Assembly: GCA_035551475.1 (NCBI GenBank)
Contig: DASZMX010000091.1
Span: 50,728-114,727 of the forward strand
DNA: 64,000 nt
Source of the DNA: DASZMX01 sp035551475
GTDB taxonomy: Bacteria; Verrucomicrobiota; Verrucomicrobiia; Limisphaerales; Palsa-1400
Direction of reading: 5' to 3'
The notes beneath the pieces are model-generated. The model worked only from the letters and a program-made list of their open reading frames with translations, was not told the origin of the DNA and searched no databases. The translations under genes and the position numbers were made by a program. Each line of letters begins with the position of its first letter. The stretch's first letter is position 1. This document shows, in pieces, positions 25,333 to 34,834 of the stretch.

Positions 25333-26594
25333 ACATATTAATAGTTGACGACGACCCAACCAACCGCAAGCTGCTGTCCGCCGTCTTGCGAGCCGAGAAT
25401 CTTGAAATTCAGGAAGCCGCGGACGGACAGCAAGCTTTTGGGCTCTTGCAGCAGCAGAGCTTTGACGCCGTCATTTCCGACATTCTGATGCCGAACATGG
25501 ACGGCTATGAGCTGTGCCGCGAAGTGCGGCAGAACCAGCGTTTGAACGCGCTGCCTTTCATTCATTACAGCAGCACGTACAGTTCGCCTGTGGATGTGAA
25601 ATTGTCCGAGTCCGTCGGCGCCGACAAATATCTCGCCAAACCCGCCTCCACCATCGAATTGCTCGAGGCCCTGCGCGAAGTGACGTCCAACCAAAAGTAC
25701 CGCGCCGCCCGCCCCCATCCCGCCATTGATGAAATAGTTCTGATGCGCGAATACAACTCCGTGCTCGTCCGCAAACTGGAGCAGCGCAACGAAGATTTGG
25801 AGCTGGCGCAAAACCGGCTTTTGCGCACGAACCGCGAATTGCAGGCCCGCACCGCGGAGTTGGCCCAGCTTAATGAGGAATTGGATCGGCGCGTCCACCA
25901 GCGCACGGTCGAACTGGAAGCGGCCAACGCCGACCTTGAATCCTTCTCCTATTCCGTTTCGCATGATTTGCGCGCGCCCTTGCGCCATATCAGCGGTTAC
26001 ACGCACATGCTGGAGCACGAGTTCGGGCCGAGAATGGAGCCGCAAGCCCAGCGGCTCATCGCCAACATCAATCGCGGCGTCGCCAACATGGCCCGCTTGA
26101 TCGACGCGCTTTTGCGCCTGGCTCACCTGGGACAGCAGAAGCTTGCCAAACGCCAGCTCAACCTTGAACCCATCGTGCAGGAAGTTCTCGCGGACTTGCT
26201 CAAGGATCAGTCCGGACGCGCCATTGAAGTGATGGTGGGTTCACTGCCGCCGTGTGTGGGCGATCCCGGGATGCTCAAGCAAGTCTTCGTGAACCTCCTT
26301 TCCAATGCCCTGAAATTCACGCGCCACAAGGACCGCGCCAAAATTGAAGTCAGCAGCCGCCCGACCGATGATCACCCGATTTATTTTGTGCGCGACAACG
26401 GCGCCGGTTTTGACATGCGCTACGTGGATAAGCTTTTTGGCGCCTTTCAGCGGCTGCACGCGCGCGAGGAATTCGAGGGCACGGGCATCGGGCTCTCGCT
26501 GACCCATCGCATCATCGTCAAGCACGGCGGACGCATTTGGGCCGATGGCGAGGCGGGAGTCGGCGCCACGTTTAGTTTCACGCTCGGAAAATAG
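25329..26594 (+). CDS. Receiver-histidine kinase hybrid
   Basis: 421 residues from ATG 25329 (the open frame starts further upstream but there only overlaps the previous receiver). A receiver domain (VDDDPTN, D51 in SDILMPNMDG, Lys in LAKPAS) is followed by a coiled coil (about 140-195) and a phytochrome-type HisKA with H212 in VSHDLRAPLRHISGY, and a HATPase_c domain with VNLLSNALKFT, DNGAGF and GTGIGLSLTHRI. Receiver first, kinase last: the receiver probably controls the kinase. It ends the operon. Confidence 0.93.
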   Translation: MNILIVDDDPTNRKLLSAVLRAENLEIQEAADGQQAFGLLQQQSFDAVISDILMPNMDGYELCREVRQNQRLNALPFIHYSSTYSSPVDVKLSESVGADKYLAKPASTIELLEALREVTSNQKYRAARPHPAIDEIVLMREYNSVLVRKLEQRNEDLELAQNRLLRTNRELQARTAELAQLNEELDRRVHQRTVELEAANADLESFSYSVSHDLRAPLRHISGYTHMLEHEFGPRMEPQAQRLIANINRGVANMARLIDALLRLAHLGQQKLAKRQLNLEPIVQEVLADLLKDQSGRAIEVMVGSLPPCVGDPGMLKQVFVNLLSNALKFTRHKDRAKIEVSSRPTDDHPIYFVRDNGAGFDMRYVDKLFGAFQRLHAREEFEGTGIGLSLTHRIIVKHGGRIWADGEAGVGATFSFTLGK

Positions 26595-26945
26595 CGCAAA
26601 AAGCGGCAATTTTTCCTTGAGAAATTTCCACGAAAGCCGATACTAAAACCAGCAAGCGATGCTCCCTGCGGGGAAGCGTCCGTTGATCTTTGCCAGTAAA
26701 AATTTATGGCTTTTAACCCTGCCATGCTCGTGCTTAAAAACAAAGTCCTTGGACCGTAAATCATAAGACACGAAGCCTTAATTCGGTTTGTGGCCGACAG
26801 GCCTTGACTGGAAGTCGAATACGATTGACAGGCTTCATACTGGTTCCTTGATGTCCAAAGGAACTGTTTATACACGGCATTACGGTGGGGTTATTTTTTT
26901 ACCCTTTCTTGCTTCCGGGCCCGCTCTCCCCTACCGTCTGCTCCG
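26595..26945 (+). other. Intergenic region of about 350 bp before glnD
   Basis: No open frame is convincing. It holds a hairpin GATGCT-CCC-TGC-GGG-(GA)-AGCGTC around 26658-26681, A/T-rich stretches, and near the end TTGATG followed 15 bp later by TATACA (about 26849-26875), a weak sigma70-like promoter candidate for glnD. No known riboswitch, tRNA or small RNA was recognised. Confidence 0.3.
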
Positions 26946-29744
26946 ATGTTGACGTTGTTGCAGAAGATCGAGGCCAACGCCGCCGCCCGCCTCACCCTGT
27001 CCGCCAAAAGGTCTCCCCGCGAGGAATTGCCCCGCTACAAAAACTTTCTCAAGGTCGAAACGCATCGCCTGAAAATCCTCCACCGCGCCGGCGGCGAGGG
27101 CCTGGAAATCTGCCGCGCCCGGAGCGCGATCATCGACCTGCTCCTGCGTTATATACTTGACGCTGTCATCGCCAGCTCCCCGGAGCTCGCGGGCAAGGCT
27201 CCCCTGTTCACCCTTGTGGCGACCGGCGGCTATGGCCGCGCCCAGCTTAATCCCCATAGCGATTTGGACATCATGTTCCTGCATGAGAGCGATCTCACCG
27301 TCGGCGGCAAGGCTCATCCGACCCTGGCCGCGCTGGTGGACGGCTTGCTTTACACCCTCTGGGACATGGGGCTGAAAGTCGGCCACGCCGTGCGCAGCAT
27401 CGACGATTGCGTGAAAATTGCCAACACGGACATGCAGTCCAAGACATCGCTCATCGAGGCGCGCCGCATCACGGGTGATCAGGCGTTGTTTGACCGGTTT
27501 ACCAAAACTGTCCTGTCCAAATGCGTCCTGGGGCACGAAAACGAATACATCGAATCACGCGTCGCGGATCAATTTTCGCGCCGCGAGAAATTCGGCAATT
27601 CCGCCACCATGCAGGAGCCGAACATCAAGAACGGCTGCGGCGGCTTGCGCGACTATCAAAACCTGCTCTGGATGGCCTATTTCAAATATCGCACGCGCTC
27701 CCTCTCCGAATTGCAGGAGAAAGACATGATCAGCGCCGCCGAAGCCAAACAGTTGGACCGCGCCTATAGCTTCCTGTTGCGCGTGCGCAATGAGCTGCAT
27801 TACGCCATGAACCGCTCGGCGGATATCCTCGGCAAAAGCGTGCAACCCTCCGTCGCGTCCAGCCTCGGCTACCACGAGCGATCCGCCAGCGAGCGGCTGG
27901 AAGTTTTCATGGGAGATTTTTACGGGCACACCCGCAACATCGATCTCATCACCCGCACTGTCGAACGCCGGCTGGCCTTGTTTCCTCCGCCCCGCAGCGT
28001 TCTCTCCCCTTTGCGCCGCATCTTTCGGGTTGGACGGCGCAAGGAGCCCGAGCCGCCGGTGGATGGCTTCAAATTCGTCGATGACGAGATCCTCCCGGCC
28101 TCCTCAACGATTTTTCGCGACAAGCCGCGCCGCCTGATGCGCGTGTTCCTGGTGGCCCAGCAACGCGGCTTGAAACTGCACCCCGACATGGCGCAGCTCA
28201 TCCGCAACCAGCTCTCGCTGGTCAATAACTCCTTCCTGCGGGACGAGCATGTCCGCGAATCCTTCCTGGAAATTCTCGACCAGCGCGGCGCCGTCGCTCC
28301 CGCCCTGCGGGCCATGCACGAAGTTGGTTTCCTGGGCAAGTTCATGCCGGAATTCGGCCGCTTGACTTGCCTCGTGCAGCACGAGTTTTATCATCAGTAC
28401 ACGGCGGATGAGCACACGCTGGTTTGCTTGCAGCGGCTCGACGAAGTGTGGAACGCCACCAAGACGCCCTTTGCGAATTACGCGGAAATCTTCCGCGAAG
28501 TCGAGCGCGGTTACGTGCTCTACCTGGCGTTGCTGCTCCACGATTCCGGCAAGGCCTATCGCACCGGCAAACATGAGCAGGTCGGCGGCGATTTGGCCTT
28601 GCGCGTCGCCCAACGGCTAGGCCTTGACGGCGCCAAGGCCCACACCTTGCGCCTCATCATCGAAAGCCACCTCGCGATGGCCCAAATTTCCCAGCGGCGC
28701 GACCTTGACGACCCCACTGTCATCAAGAGTTTTGCGCGCCAGATCCAGAACATGGAGAATCTGAACATGCTGACCCTGCACACCTTCGCCGATTCCATGG
28801 GCACGAGCAGCCAGCTCTGGAACGGATTCAAGGATGCGGCTCTCACGCGGCTCTACCAAAAGACCCGCGAGCAGCTCACCGGCGGGACGGAATTTCGCGT
28901 GGCCGAGGCGCGCCAGCGCGAATTGCTCATGGACGAAGTCAAGCGCATGGCGCCGCCCACTTTCGATCCGCACGAAATTCAGGCGCATTTCAACAATGTC
29001 CCGGCGCGTTATGCGCAGATCAATGACGCCCACGAAATCCTGCGCGACATCAGCCAGGTGCACCGCTTCATCCAGTTGCAACTCTCCGACAAGGAGGAAA
29101 ATGCCCTGGCCCCGATTGTGTCCTGGCACAATGAGCCGGATCGCGGCTACACCACTGTCAGCATTTGCACGTGGGATCGCGAGCGCCTGTTCAGCAAGAT
29201 CGCCGGGTGCCTCACCGCCTCGGGCTTGAACATTTTGAGCGCGGAAATCGTCACTCGCCACGACGGGGTGATCCTGGACATATTCACCTTGACAGATGCC
29301 AAGACCGCCTCGCTTGCCAAGAAGGAGGAGCGCGAAACCTTCGAGGATCTCCTGCACAAGGTCCTGACGGGCGCGCCGGTGGATCTCGCCGGCTTGATCG
29401 CCAAAACCAAGGCCGTGCCCACCGCCTACAAATCCATCGAGGGCGAGCGCATCCCCACCACGGTTTTGTTTGACAACGAAATCTCGGACAACCGCACCGT
29501 GATCGACATCCAGACAGAGGACCGGGTCGGCCTGCTATACGACATCTCGCGCGCGCTGGCGTCTGTCGCCATGAACATTTCCCTGGCCAAAATCACCACG
29601 GAAAAAGGCGCGGCCATGGACAGTTTTTACGTGACGGAGCACAACGGCTCCAAGATCCTTAACCTCGCCCGCGAACAAGCCATTCGCGACAAGCTATTGC
29701 ATTATATCAGCGGCGCGTCCCGCCCCGCGCCGGTTACAGCTTGA
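26946..29744 (+). CDS. glnD: PII uridylyltransferase / uridylyl-removing enzyme
   Basis: 932 residues, near E. coli GlnD length. The nucleotidyltransferase site GGYGRAQLNPHSDLDIMF starts near residue 93; an HD hydrolase site H532-D533 (LLLHDSGKAYRTGKHE) performs de-uridylylation; and two ACT domains (TVSICTWDRERLFSKIAG and IQTEDRVGLLYDISRAL) sense glutamine. It modifies PII proteins to control glutamine synthetase and ammonium use. No PII or amt gene is in the window. The 3' end overlaps the convergent desulfurase-like gene by 11 bp. Confidence 0.95.
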   Translation: MLTLLQKIEANAAARLTLSAKRSPREELPRYKNFLKVETHRLKILHRAGGEGLEICRARSAIIDLLLRYILDAVIASSPELAGKAPLFTLVATGGYGRAQLNPHSDLDIMFLHESDLTVGGKAHPTLAALVDGLLYTLWDMGLKVGHAVRSIDDCVKIANTDMQSKTSLIEARRITGDQALFDRFTKTVLSKCVLGHENEYIESRVADQFSRREKFGNSATMQEPNIKNGCGGLRDYQNLLWMAYFKYRTRSLSELQEKDMISAAEAKQLDRAYSFLLRVRNELHYAMNRSADILGKSVQPSVASSLGYHERSASERLEVFMGDFYGHTRNIDLITRTVERRLALFPPPRSVLSPLRRIFRVGRRKEPEPPVDGFKFVDDEILPASSTIFRDKPRRLMRVFLVAQQRGLKLHPDMAQLIRNQLSLVNNSFLRDEHVRESFLEILDQRGAVAPALRAMHEVGFLGKFMPEFGRLTCLVQHEFYHQYTADEHTLVCLQRLDEVWNATKTPFANYAEIFREVERGYVLYLALLLHDSGKAYRTGKHEQVGGDLALRVAQRLGLDGAKAHTLRLIIESHLAMAQISQRRDLDDPTVIKSFARQIQNMENLNMLTLHTFADSMGTSSQLWNGFKDAALTRLYQKTREQLTGGTEFRVAEARQRELLMDEVKRMAPPTFDPHEIQAHFNNVPARYAQINDAHEILRDISQVHRFIQLQLSDKEENALAPIVSWHNEPDRGYTTVSICTWDRERLFSKIAGCLTASGLNILSAEIVTRHDGVILDIFTLTDAKTASLAKKEERETFEDLLHKVLTGAPVDLAGLIAKTKAVPTAYKSIEGERIPTTVLFDNEISDNRTVIDIQTEDRVGLLYDISRALASVAMNISLAKITTEKGAAMDSFYVTEHNGSKILNLAREQAIRDKLLHYISGASRPAPVTA

Positions 29745-30921
29745 GCGCTTTTTGAAATTCGTCCCAAGCCGGCGAAAGGGCGCGCAGTTGCTGAATCAAC
29801 TTGGGCAAAATAGCAACGACGTGGTCGATCTCCTCGACGGTGTTGTCCTTGCCCAGCGAAAAAATCACCGCCCCCTGCGCCACTGCGAGGTCAACGCCAA
29901 GGGCGCGCAACGTCGGCGACACCCGGAGCGCCTTGCTGACGCAGGCGGTTCCGGCGCCAATCGCGATCCCGTTCATGTCGCACAGCAAGGCCAGCCCTTC
30001 GCCTTCGATGAATTTCACGGACACGTTCAGGTTCGCCGGCGCCCGGCCCGGCCCCGGCGGCGGACCGTTCAAGCGCACATGCGGCGTGGCCTGCAATCCC
30101 TGCCACAGACGCTGCTGCAATTGGAACACATGCGCCGCCCGCTCCGCCATCGCTCGCCCCGCCATCTCCGCCGCGACGCCCGCCCCCACAATCGCCGGGA
30201 TGTTTTCCACGCCAGCGCGCCGCCCAAATTCCTGGTCGCCGCCGTGCAAAATCGGCTGCAATCGCGCGCGTCGATTTCGATACAAAACCCCTACGCCCTT
30301 CGGCCCGTAAAATCGATGCGGCGAAAAGGACAGCAACCCCACGCCCCAGGCTTGGACGTCAATCGGCAGCCACCCGGCGCTGGCCTCCGCGTCCGCCAAA
30401 AATGTGACGCCCCGCTCCGCGGCAATCTGCCCCAGCTCCCGCACGGCCTGCACGGTTCCAATATCATGATTGACATGATGCACGGCCAGCAGCGTGGTTT
30501 CCCCCGTCAAGGCCGCGCGCACCTCTGGCGGATCGATGAAGCCCTCCCCATTCGTCTTGACTCGCGTGGCGGCGAAACCCAACTCCTCCAAAAACTCCAC
30601 GGAATTCGCCACGGCCGGATGCTCCGTAGAGCTCAAAACCAAATGCCGCCCATCGCGCTGACGCGCCCACGCGGTTCCTTTAACCGCGAGATTGCAGGAT
30701 TCAGTTCCATCCGAGGTGAAGATAATTTCCTCGGGCGATTCCGCATGAATGAAGGCCGCGATCTGCTCACGCGCCTTTTGCACGGCGTCCCGCGCCCGCA
30801 CTCCCTGGCCATGCAGCGCGGAGGCGGACGCAAATTCTTCCGCCCAAAACGGGCGCATCGCTTCCCGCGCTTCCGGCAGCAACGGCGTCCCGGCCTGGCT
30901 GTCAAGATAAACCTGGCGCAT
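29734..30921 (-). CDS. Cysteine-desulfurase-like protein lacking the PLP lysine
   Basis: 395 residues from ATG 30921 (YLDSQAGTPLL matches the IscS start; longer starts look non-coding). Aligned by eye with E. coli IscS it keeps the TES, H101 (STEHPAV), D178 and the mobile-loop cysteine C327 (GAGTACVSK), and even the IscS-like C-terminus LRALSPAW. But the Schiff-base lysine of S-x-H-K is arginine (SPHR, R203, codon CGA at 30313-30315), and the cofactor-contact Gln is A180. It should not form a normal internal aldimine. It may be a pseudoenzyme or have a changed chemistry. A canonical paralogue lies at 36.8 kb. Confidence 0.85.
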   Translation of the reverse strand: MRQVYLDSQAGTPLLPEAREAMRPFWAEEFASASALHGQGVRARDAVQKAREQIAAFIHAESPEEIIFTSDGTESCNLAVKGTAWARQRDGRHLVLSSTEHPAVANSVEFLEELGFAATRVKTNGEGFIDPPEVRAALTGETTLLAVHHVNHDIGTVQAVRELGQIAAERGVTFLADAEASAGWLPIDVQAWGVGLLSFSPHRFYGPKGVGVLYRNRRARLQPILHGGDQEFGRRAGVENIPAIVGAGVAAEMAGRAMAERAAHVFQLQQRLWQGLQATPHVRLNGPPPGPGRAPANLNVSVKFIEGEGLALLCDMNGIAIGAGTACVSKALRVSPTLRALGVDLAVAQGAVIFSLGKDNTVEEIDHVVAILPKLIQQLRALSPAWDEFQKALKL

Positions 30922-30937
30922 ACACCGCGCCGCCGGG

Positions 30938-31384
30938 TTACTTGGCGCCCTGGTCAATCCACGCCCGCACCAATCCCACTTGCTCCTTGGTCCAAGGCGC
31001 GAGGTGGGCTTTATTCTTGGGCGGCGGCATAAAATCGTCCTCGTCCCCCACATGCGCGACCGCCGCCACGAGCGAACTCTTGGCGCTGTCGCCCGGCACA
31101 ATCACCACGCCGTCCTCGCCGCCCTTGAGGGCTGCGGCCAGGGTGTCCAGGCGCAAGCCGCCCGCGCCTTGCGGTTTCTTGGCCTTGGGGCCGTGACAGA
31201 GATAACAGGATTTGTCGAACATCGGCTGGATGTCCTTGGCGTAGGTCACACCGGCCTGCGTCGCGGCAGGCGGCAGCTTGCTGGCGTCGATCGGGGTTTT
31301 CTTTTCCTTGTCGTCCGCGCGCACGATCGCGACGGAAAGCGCCAGGGCGCAGCCGGCAACGCCAATAAATCGTATGGTTGACAT
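30938..31384 (-). CDS. Planctomycete-type c-type cytochrome (secreted)
   Basis: 148 residues from ATG 31384. A signal peptide (about residues 1-23, VAGCALALSVAIVRA) precedes one haem-binding CYLCH in IQPMFDKSCYLCHGP, with the surrounding pattern of the PSCyt1 family found next to DUF1549/DUF1553 dehydrogenases; the distal methionine is probably in DDFMPPPKNK. Here it stands alone, with the desulfurase-like gene 16 nt downstream on the same strand. A role in periplasmic electron transfer is likely. Confidence 0.85.
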   Translation of the reverse strand: MSTIRFIGVAGCALALSVAIVRADDKEKKTPIDASKLPPAATQAGVTYAKDIQPMFDKSCYLCHGPKAKKPQGAGGLRLDTLAAALKGGEDGVVIVPGDSAKSSLVAAVAHVGDEDDFMPPPKNKAHLAPWTKEQVGLVRAWIDQGAK

Positions 31385-31491
31385 GCCGCCATTATTCCGC
31401 AAAACGTGATCTGCGTCAAAGACATTTGCGCCCCGCGCAAAAACAGCGCTTGCCAGCGGGCGCCGCGTGTGAAAAATTGCCCACGCTCGTT

Positions 31492-32580
31492 ATGAAGCAT
31501 GTAAAACTGCATATCCCGGGACCGGTCGAGGTGAGTGACAAAACCTTTCAGGCGTTTTGCTCCCCGATGATCGGCCATCGCGGCCAGGGTTTCAAAGACC
31601 TCTACGCCAAAATCCAACCGCAATTGCAGCAATTGCTTTACACCAAGCAACTGGTCTATCTCAGCACCTCCTCCGCCTGGGGCGTGATGGAAGGCGCCGT
31701 CCGCAATCTCGTGCAAAAGCGCGTCCTCAATTGCATGTGCGGCGCGTTCTCGGACAAATGGTTCGATGTCTCCAAACGCTGCGGCAAGGCCGCCGAGGCG
31801 CTGGAAGTTCCCTGGGGCTCGCCCATCCGCGCCGAGTTGATCGACGCCCGTCTTTCCACCGGCCAGTTCGACGCCCTCACTCTCATCCATAATGAGACTT
31901 CCACCGGCGTCATGAGTCCGCTCGCGGAAATTGCCGCGTTGAAGAAAAAATATCCCGACGTCATGTTCATCGTGGACGCAGTCAGCTCCATGACGGCGAC
32001 CAAGCTGGAATTCGACGCTCTCGGCATCGACGTGCTGCTGGCCGGCACGCAAAAAGCCTTCGCCATGCCGCCTGGTTTTGCCGTGTTCGTCTGCTCTCCC
32101 GCCGCTTTGGCGAAAGCCGCCACCGCCAAGGATCGCGGTTATTATTTTGACCTGGTCGAATTCCAGAAGAACGCCGAACAAAGCATGACCCCTAGCACGC
32201 CGAGCATCAGCCATGTCTATGCGCTCGCGTCGAAATTGGAGGATTTCTTCGCCGAAGGTTTGGAGGCCCGTTATGCGCGCCATCTGAAACTTGCGCAGAT
32301 GACCCGCGCCTGGGCCGCCCGTCACGGCTTCTCTCTTTATCCGGAGCCCGGTTTTGAATCCGTCACGCTCACCTGTGTCAGCAACGGGGCCCGCCCCAGC
32401 GGCCGCACGGTCGATGTCGCCAAGCTGCAAAAGCTCGTCAAGGACCAGGGATTTCTGATTGACGGCGGTTACGGCAAAATCAAAGGCACAACCTTCCGCC
32501 TCTCCAACATGGGCGACGAAACCGAAGCGACCATGAACGAATTGTACGCCGCCTTGGACACGGCGATGAAGCAGTTGTAA
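31492..32580 (+). CDS. Class V aminotransferase, alanine/serine-glyoxylate type
   Basis: 362 residues from ATG 31492. Starts HIPGPVEVSD, with MIGHRG and SSAWGVMEGAVRN phosphate-loop features, VDAVSSM (PLP-Asp) and the Schiff-base lysine in AGTQKAFAMPPG. These place it with alanine-glyoxylate, serine-glyoxylate and serine-pyruvate aminotransferases, including PucG/phosphoserine types. The exact amino donor cannot be read. It is monocistronic, divergent from the cytochrome gene. Confidence 0.87.
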   Translation: MKHVKLHIPGPVEVSDKTFQAFCSPMIGHRGQGFKDLYAKIQPQLQQLLYTKQLVYLSTSSAWGVMEGAVRNLVQKRVLNCMCGAFSDKWFDVSKRCGKAAEALEVPWGSPIRAELIDARLSTGQFDALTLIHNETSTGVMSPLAEIAALKKKYPDVMFIVDAVSSMTATKLEFDALGIDVLLAGTQKAFAMPPGFAVFVCSPAALAKAATAKDRGYYFDLVEFQKNAEQSMTPSTPSISHVYALASKLEDFFAEGLEARYARHLKLAQMTRAWAARHGFSLYPEPGFESVTLTCVSNGARPSGRTVDVAKLQKLVKDQGFLIDGGYGKIKGTTFRLSNMGDETEATMNELYAALDTAMKQL

Positions 32581-32592
32581 TCGTCGGCCCGG

Positions 32593-33624
32593 CTACGTGT
32601 TTAACTTTGCCGAAAGCTGCTCGACTTGCTTTTCCAAGTCGCGCATGCGGCGAATTAACTCCGGCAATTGTTGCACGGCAATCATTTGACGTTTTGCCTG
32701 TTTGTCAGGCATGGCCGGAATGCCGAGAACTTTGCCTCCATCGGGAATATCGCGCATCACGCCTGATTTCGCTCCGATCATCGCTTGATGGCCCAGCTTC
32801 AGATGTCCCGCGATGCCCGACTGCGACGCCACCACCACGTAATCCCCCAGACGGGTGCTGCCCGCAAAACCGGATTGCCCCATCACCAGACAATGCTTGC
32901 CCATCACGACGTTGTGCGCCACATGCACCAGGTTATCAATCTTCGTTCCCGCCCCAATGATGGTGTCGCCGAGCGCCGCGCGATCGATCGCCGAATTGGC
33001 GCCAATCTCCACGTCGTCGTGGATCACCACCTTGCCCACTTGCAAAACTTTGCGATGCCGGCCTTCGTCAAAGACATAGCCGTAGCCGTCGGAGCCAATG
33101 ACCGTTCCGGCATGAATCACCACGCGGTGGCCCAGGACGGTTTTCGCGTAAAGCACAACATTCGGAAACAAACAAACGTCATCGCCCAACCGCGCGTCCG
33201 GCCCCACGTAGTTTCCCGCCATTAGCGCCGTGCGCGCGCCGATTTGCGCGCGCGGGCCCACGACGCAATGAGGCCCGACATGCGCCGAGGCGTCAATCTG
33301 CGCCGTCGCATCCACCGTCGCGCTCGGATGAATGCCGGGCGGGTGCGTATCCGGCGGAAAAAACAGCGGCAACAAGCGGGCCGCCGCGATGCGGGCGTTG
33401 GCCACGCGAATCAAAACCTTGTTCGCCGGCCCGCCTTCGCCCGAAGTGAGAATGGCGGACGCCGCGCTTTGGGCCGCCGCCGCAAAATGCTCCGATTTGT
33501 CGGCAAAGGTGAGATCACCGGCGCGGGCATTTTCCGCGGAGGCAAATCCAGTCAATAACGTGGCGCCGTCGCCCACGATTTCTCCGCGAACTTTTTCGGC
33601 GACCTGGGCGACAGTCAATGGCAT
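32593..33624 (-). CDS. lpxD: UDP-3-O-acylglucosamine N-acyltransferase
   Basis: 343 residues. Mur-like N-terminal domain (to about 100) followed by a left-handed beta-helix of hexapeptide repeats (IHPSATVDATAQI and on) with the active-site His in VHVAHNVVMG, and a C-terminal helix with a coiled stretch. It N-acylates UDP-3-O-acylglucosamine in lipid A synthesis, which shows a Gram-negative outer membrane. The other lpx genes are not near. It follows the desaturase gene by 12 nt on the same strand. Confidence 0.95.
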   Translation of the reverse strand: MPLTVAQVAEKVRGEIVGDGATLLTGFASAENARAGDLTFADKSEHFAAAAQSAASAILTSGEGGPANKVLIRVANARIAAARLLPLFFPPDTHPPGIHPSATVDATAQIDASAHVGPHCVVGPRAQIGARTALMAGNYVGPDARLGDDVCLFPNVVLYAKTVLGHRVVIHAGTVIGSDGYGYVFDEGRHRKVLQVGKVVIHDDVEIGANSAIDRAALGDTIIGAGTKIDNLVHVAHNVVMGKHCLVMGQSGFAGSTRLGDYVVVASQSGIAGHLKLGHQAMIGAKSGVMRDIPDGGKVLGIPAMPDKQAKRQMIAVQQLPELIRRMRDLEKQVEQLSAKLNT

Positions 33625-33636
33625 GGCAGGATATGT

Positions 33637-34665
33637 TTAGAGTGCGTTGCGGGGCAGCGGTCGCGGCTTGCGCGGGGTGACAGGCGCAGGAGCAAGGTGC
33701 CGCACGCCAATCATGCATTGCGCCTCCACGTCCCAGACCTTCAATTGCAGGCAGCGATAAATGTCCAAGGGATGAAGCGACGTCGTTTTTGACGCCTGTA
33801 ATTCCGGCATTTCGCGCAGCGCCTCAGGCAGGCGATAGAACGGGATGCGCGCGTTCAAATGATGGATGTGGTGGTATCCAATATTGGCGGTGAACCAGGC
33901 CATGACCCGGTTGGTCTTCATAAAGCTCGACGACTCCAGCGCGGCCTTTTCGTAAGTCCAACCGGCCTTGTCATTGAACGTCACTCCGGGGAAATTGTGT
34001 TGCGCGTAAAACAGATATGAACCGATCGCGCTGGCGATCAAATGAGGAACCGTCTGCGCCAGGAGCAGCGTTTGCCATCCGCCCAACTTTAGCAGCGTGG
34101 CGCCGATCGCGACGTGGAGCAGGAACGCCGCCCCGCAGTCGTAATGTTTTTGCCGGTTGCTGAAAAAGGGATTGAGGCACATTCCGTATAAAAACACGAT
34201 GAAGTACCCGGCCAGAATGGTCAGCGGATGCCGCATGAAAAGATATTTTCTCCGTGTGGCGTTCGAGGATTTCAAATATTGCTTCTTGGTCATGATCGGA
34301 AAGGAGCCGATGTGCGACCCGAGCAATTTGGAATTGTGGTTGTGATGATGATTATGGGAGCTGCGCCAAATGCTGCTGGGGCTCAGGGCCAGGATGCCAA
34401 ACGCCTGCATGAGCCATTCCGCCAGCCTGGACCGCGGCAGAATCGCGTGATGCTGCTGGTCGTGGTAAATGACAAAAAAGCGGAGAATCAACAACCCGCT
34501 CAGCACGCTGCACCCAATTCGCGCCAACGGATGAGTCAGCCATAACGTCCCGGCCCAGGCGGCCAAAAGAAGGAATCCCGTGGAGAGAACGCACCACCAA
34601 CTCTTGGTGGTAAAATCTCTGGCGTACTGTTTGGTTGCCACAATGAGCTCGGGGCCGGTCTTCAT
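33637..34665 (-). CDS. Membrane fatty acid desaturase / hydroxylase
   Basis: 342 residues from ATG 34665 (a longer start at 34800 would add 45 residues with no membrane features). Three histidine boxes of the di-iron desaturase family are visible: YHDQQHH, SHNHHHNHN and GYHHIHH. Four hydrophobic segments surround them. It probably desaturates acyl lipids or carotenoids in the membrane. Next to lpxD it may remodel envelope lipids (inference). It lies divergent from an MscS channel gene. Confidence 0.88.
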   Translation of the reverse strand: MKTGPELIVATKQYARDFTTKSWWCVLSTGFLLLAAWAGTLWLTHPLARIGCSVLSGLLILRFFVIYHDQQHHAILPRSRLAEWLMQAFGILALSPSSIWRSSHNHHHNHNSKLLGSHIGSFPIMTKKQYLKSSNATRRKYLFMRHPLTILAGYFIVFLYGMCLNPFFSNRQKHYDCGAAFLLHVAIGATLLKLGGWQTLLLAQTVPHLIASAIGSYLFYAQHNFPGVTFNDKAGWTYEKAALESSSFMKTNRVMAWFTANIGYHHIHHLNARIPFYRLPEALREMPELQASKTTSLHPLDIYRCLQLKVWDVEAQCMIGVRHLAPAPVTPRKPRPLPRNAL

Positions 34666-34834
34666 TGCTGTTTTACAGTGCAGGCAGTCTGACGCATCGG
34701 GCAGTTTTGTCGATGAGAACCTTCCCTTTTTTTCCGCCTCGCCCCGCCTCAGCGCGCGCGGAAACCGCCGGAGGAATGATCCCGGCTTGAATTGGCGCAT
34801 TCTTGTGCAAGTTTGCCCTGCATGGAAATGTCAT

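Noticed and set aside
26595..26945. Possible c-di-GMP or other riboswitch before glnD
   Set aside because: One hairpin is present but the conserved core of GEMM or other known classes was not found.
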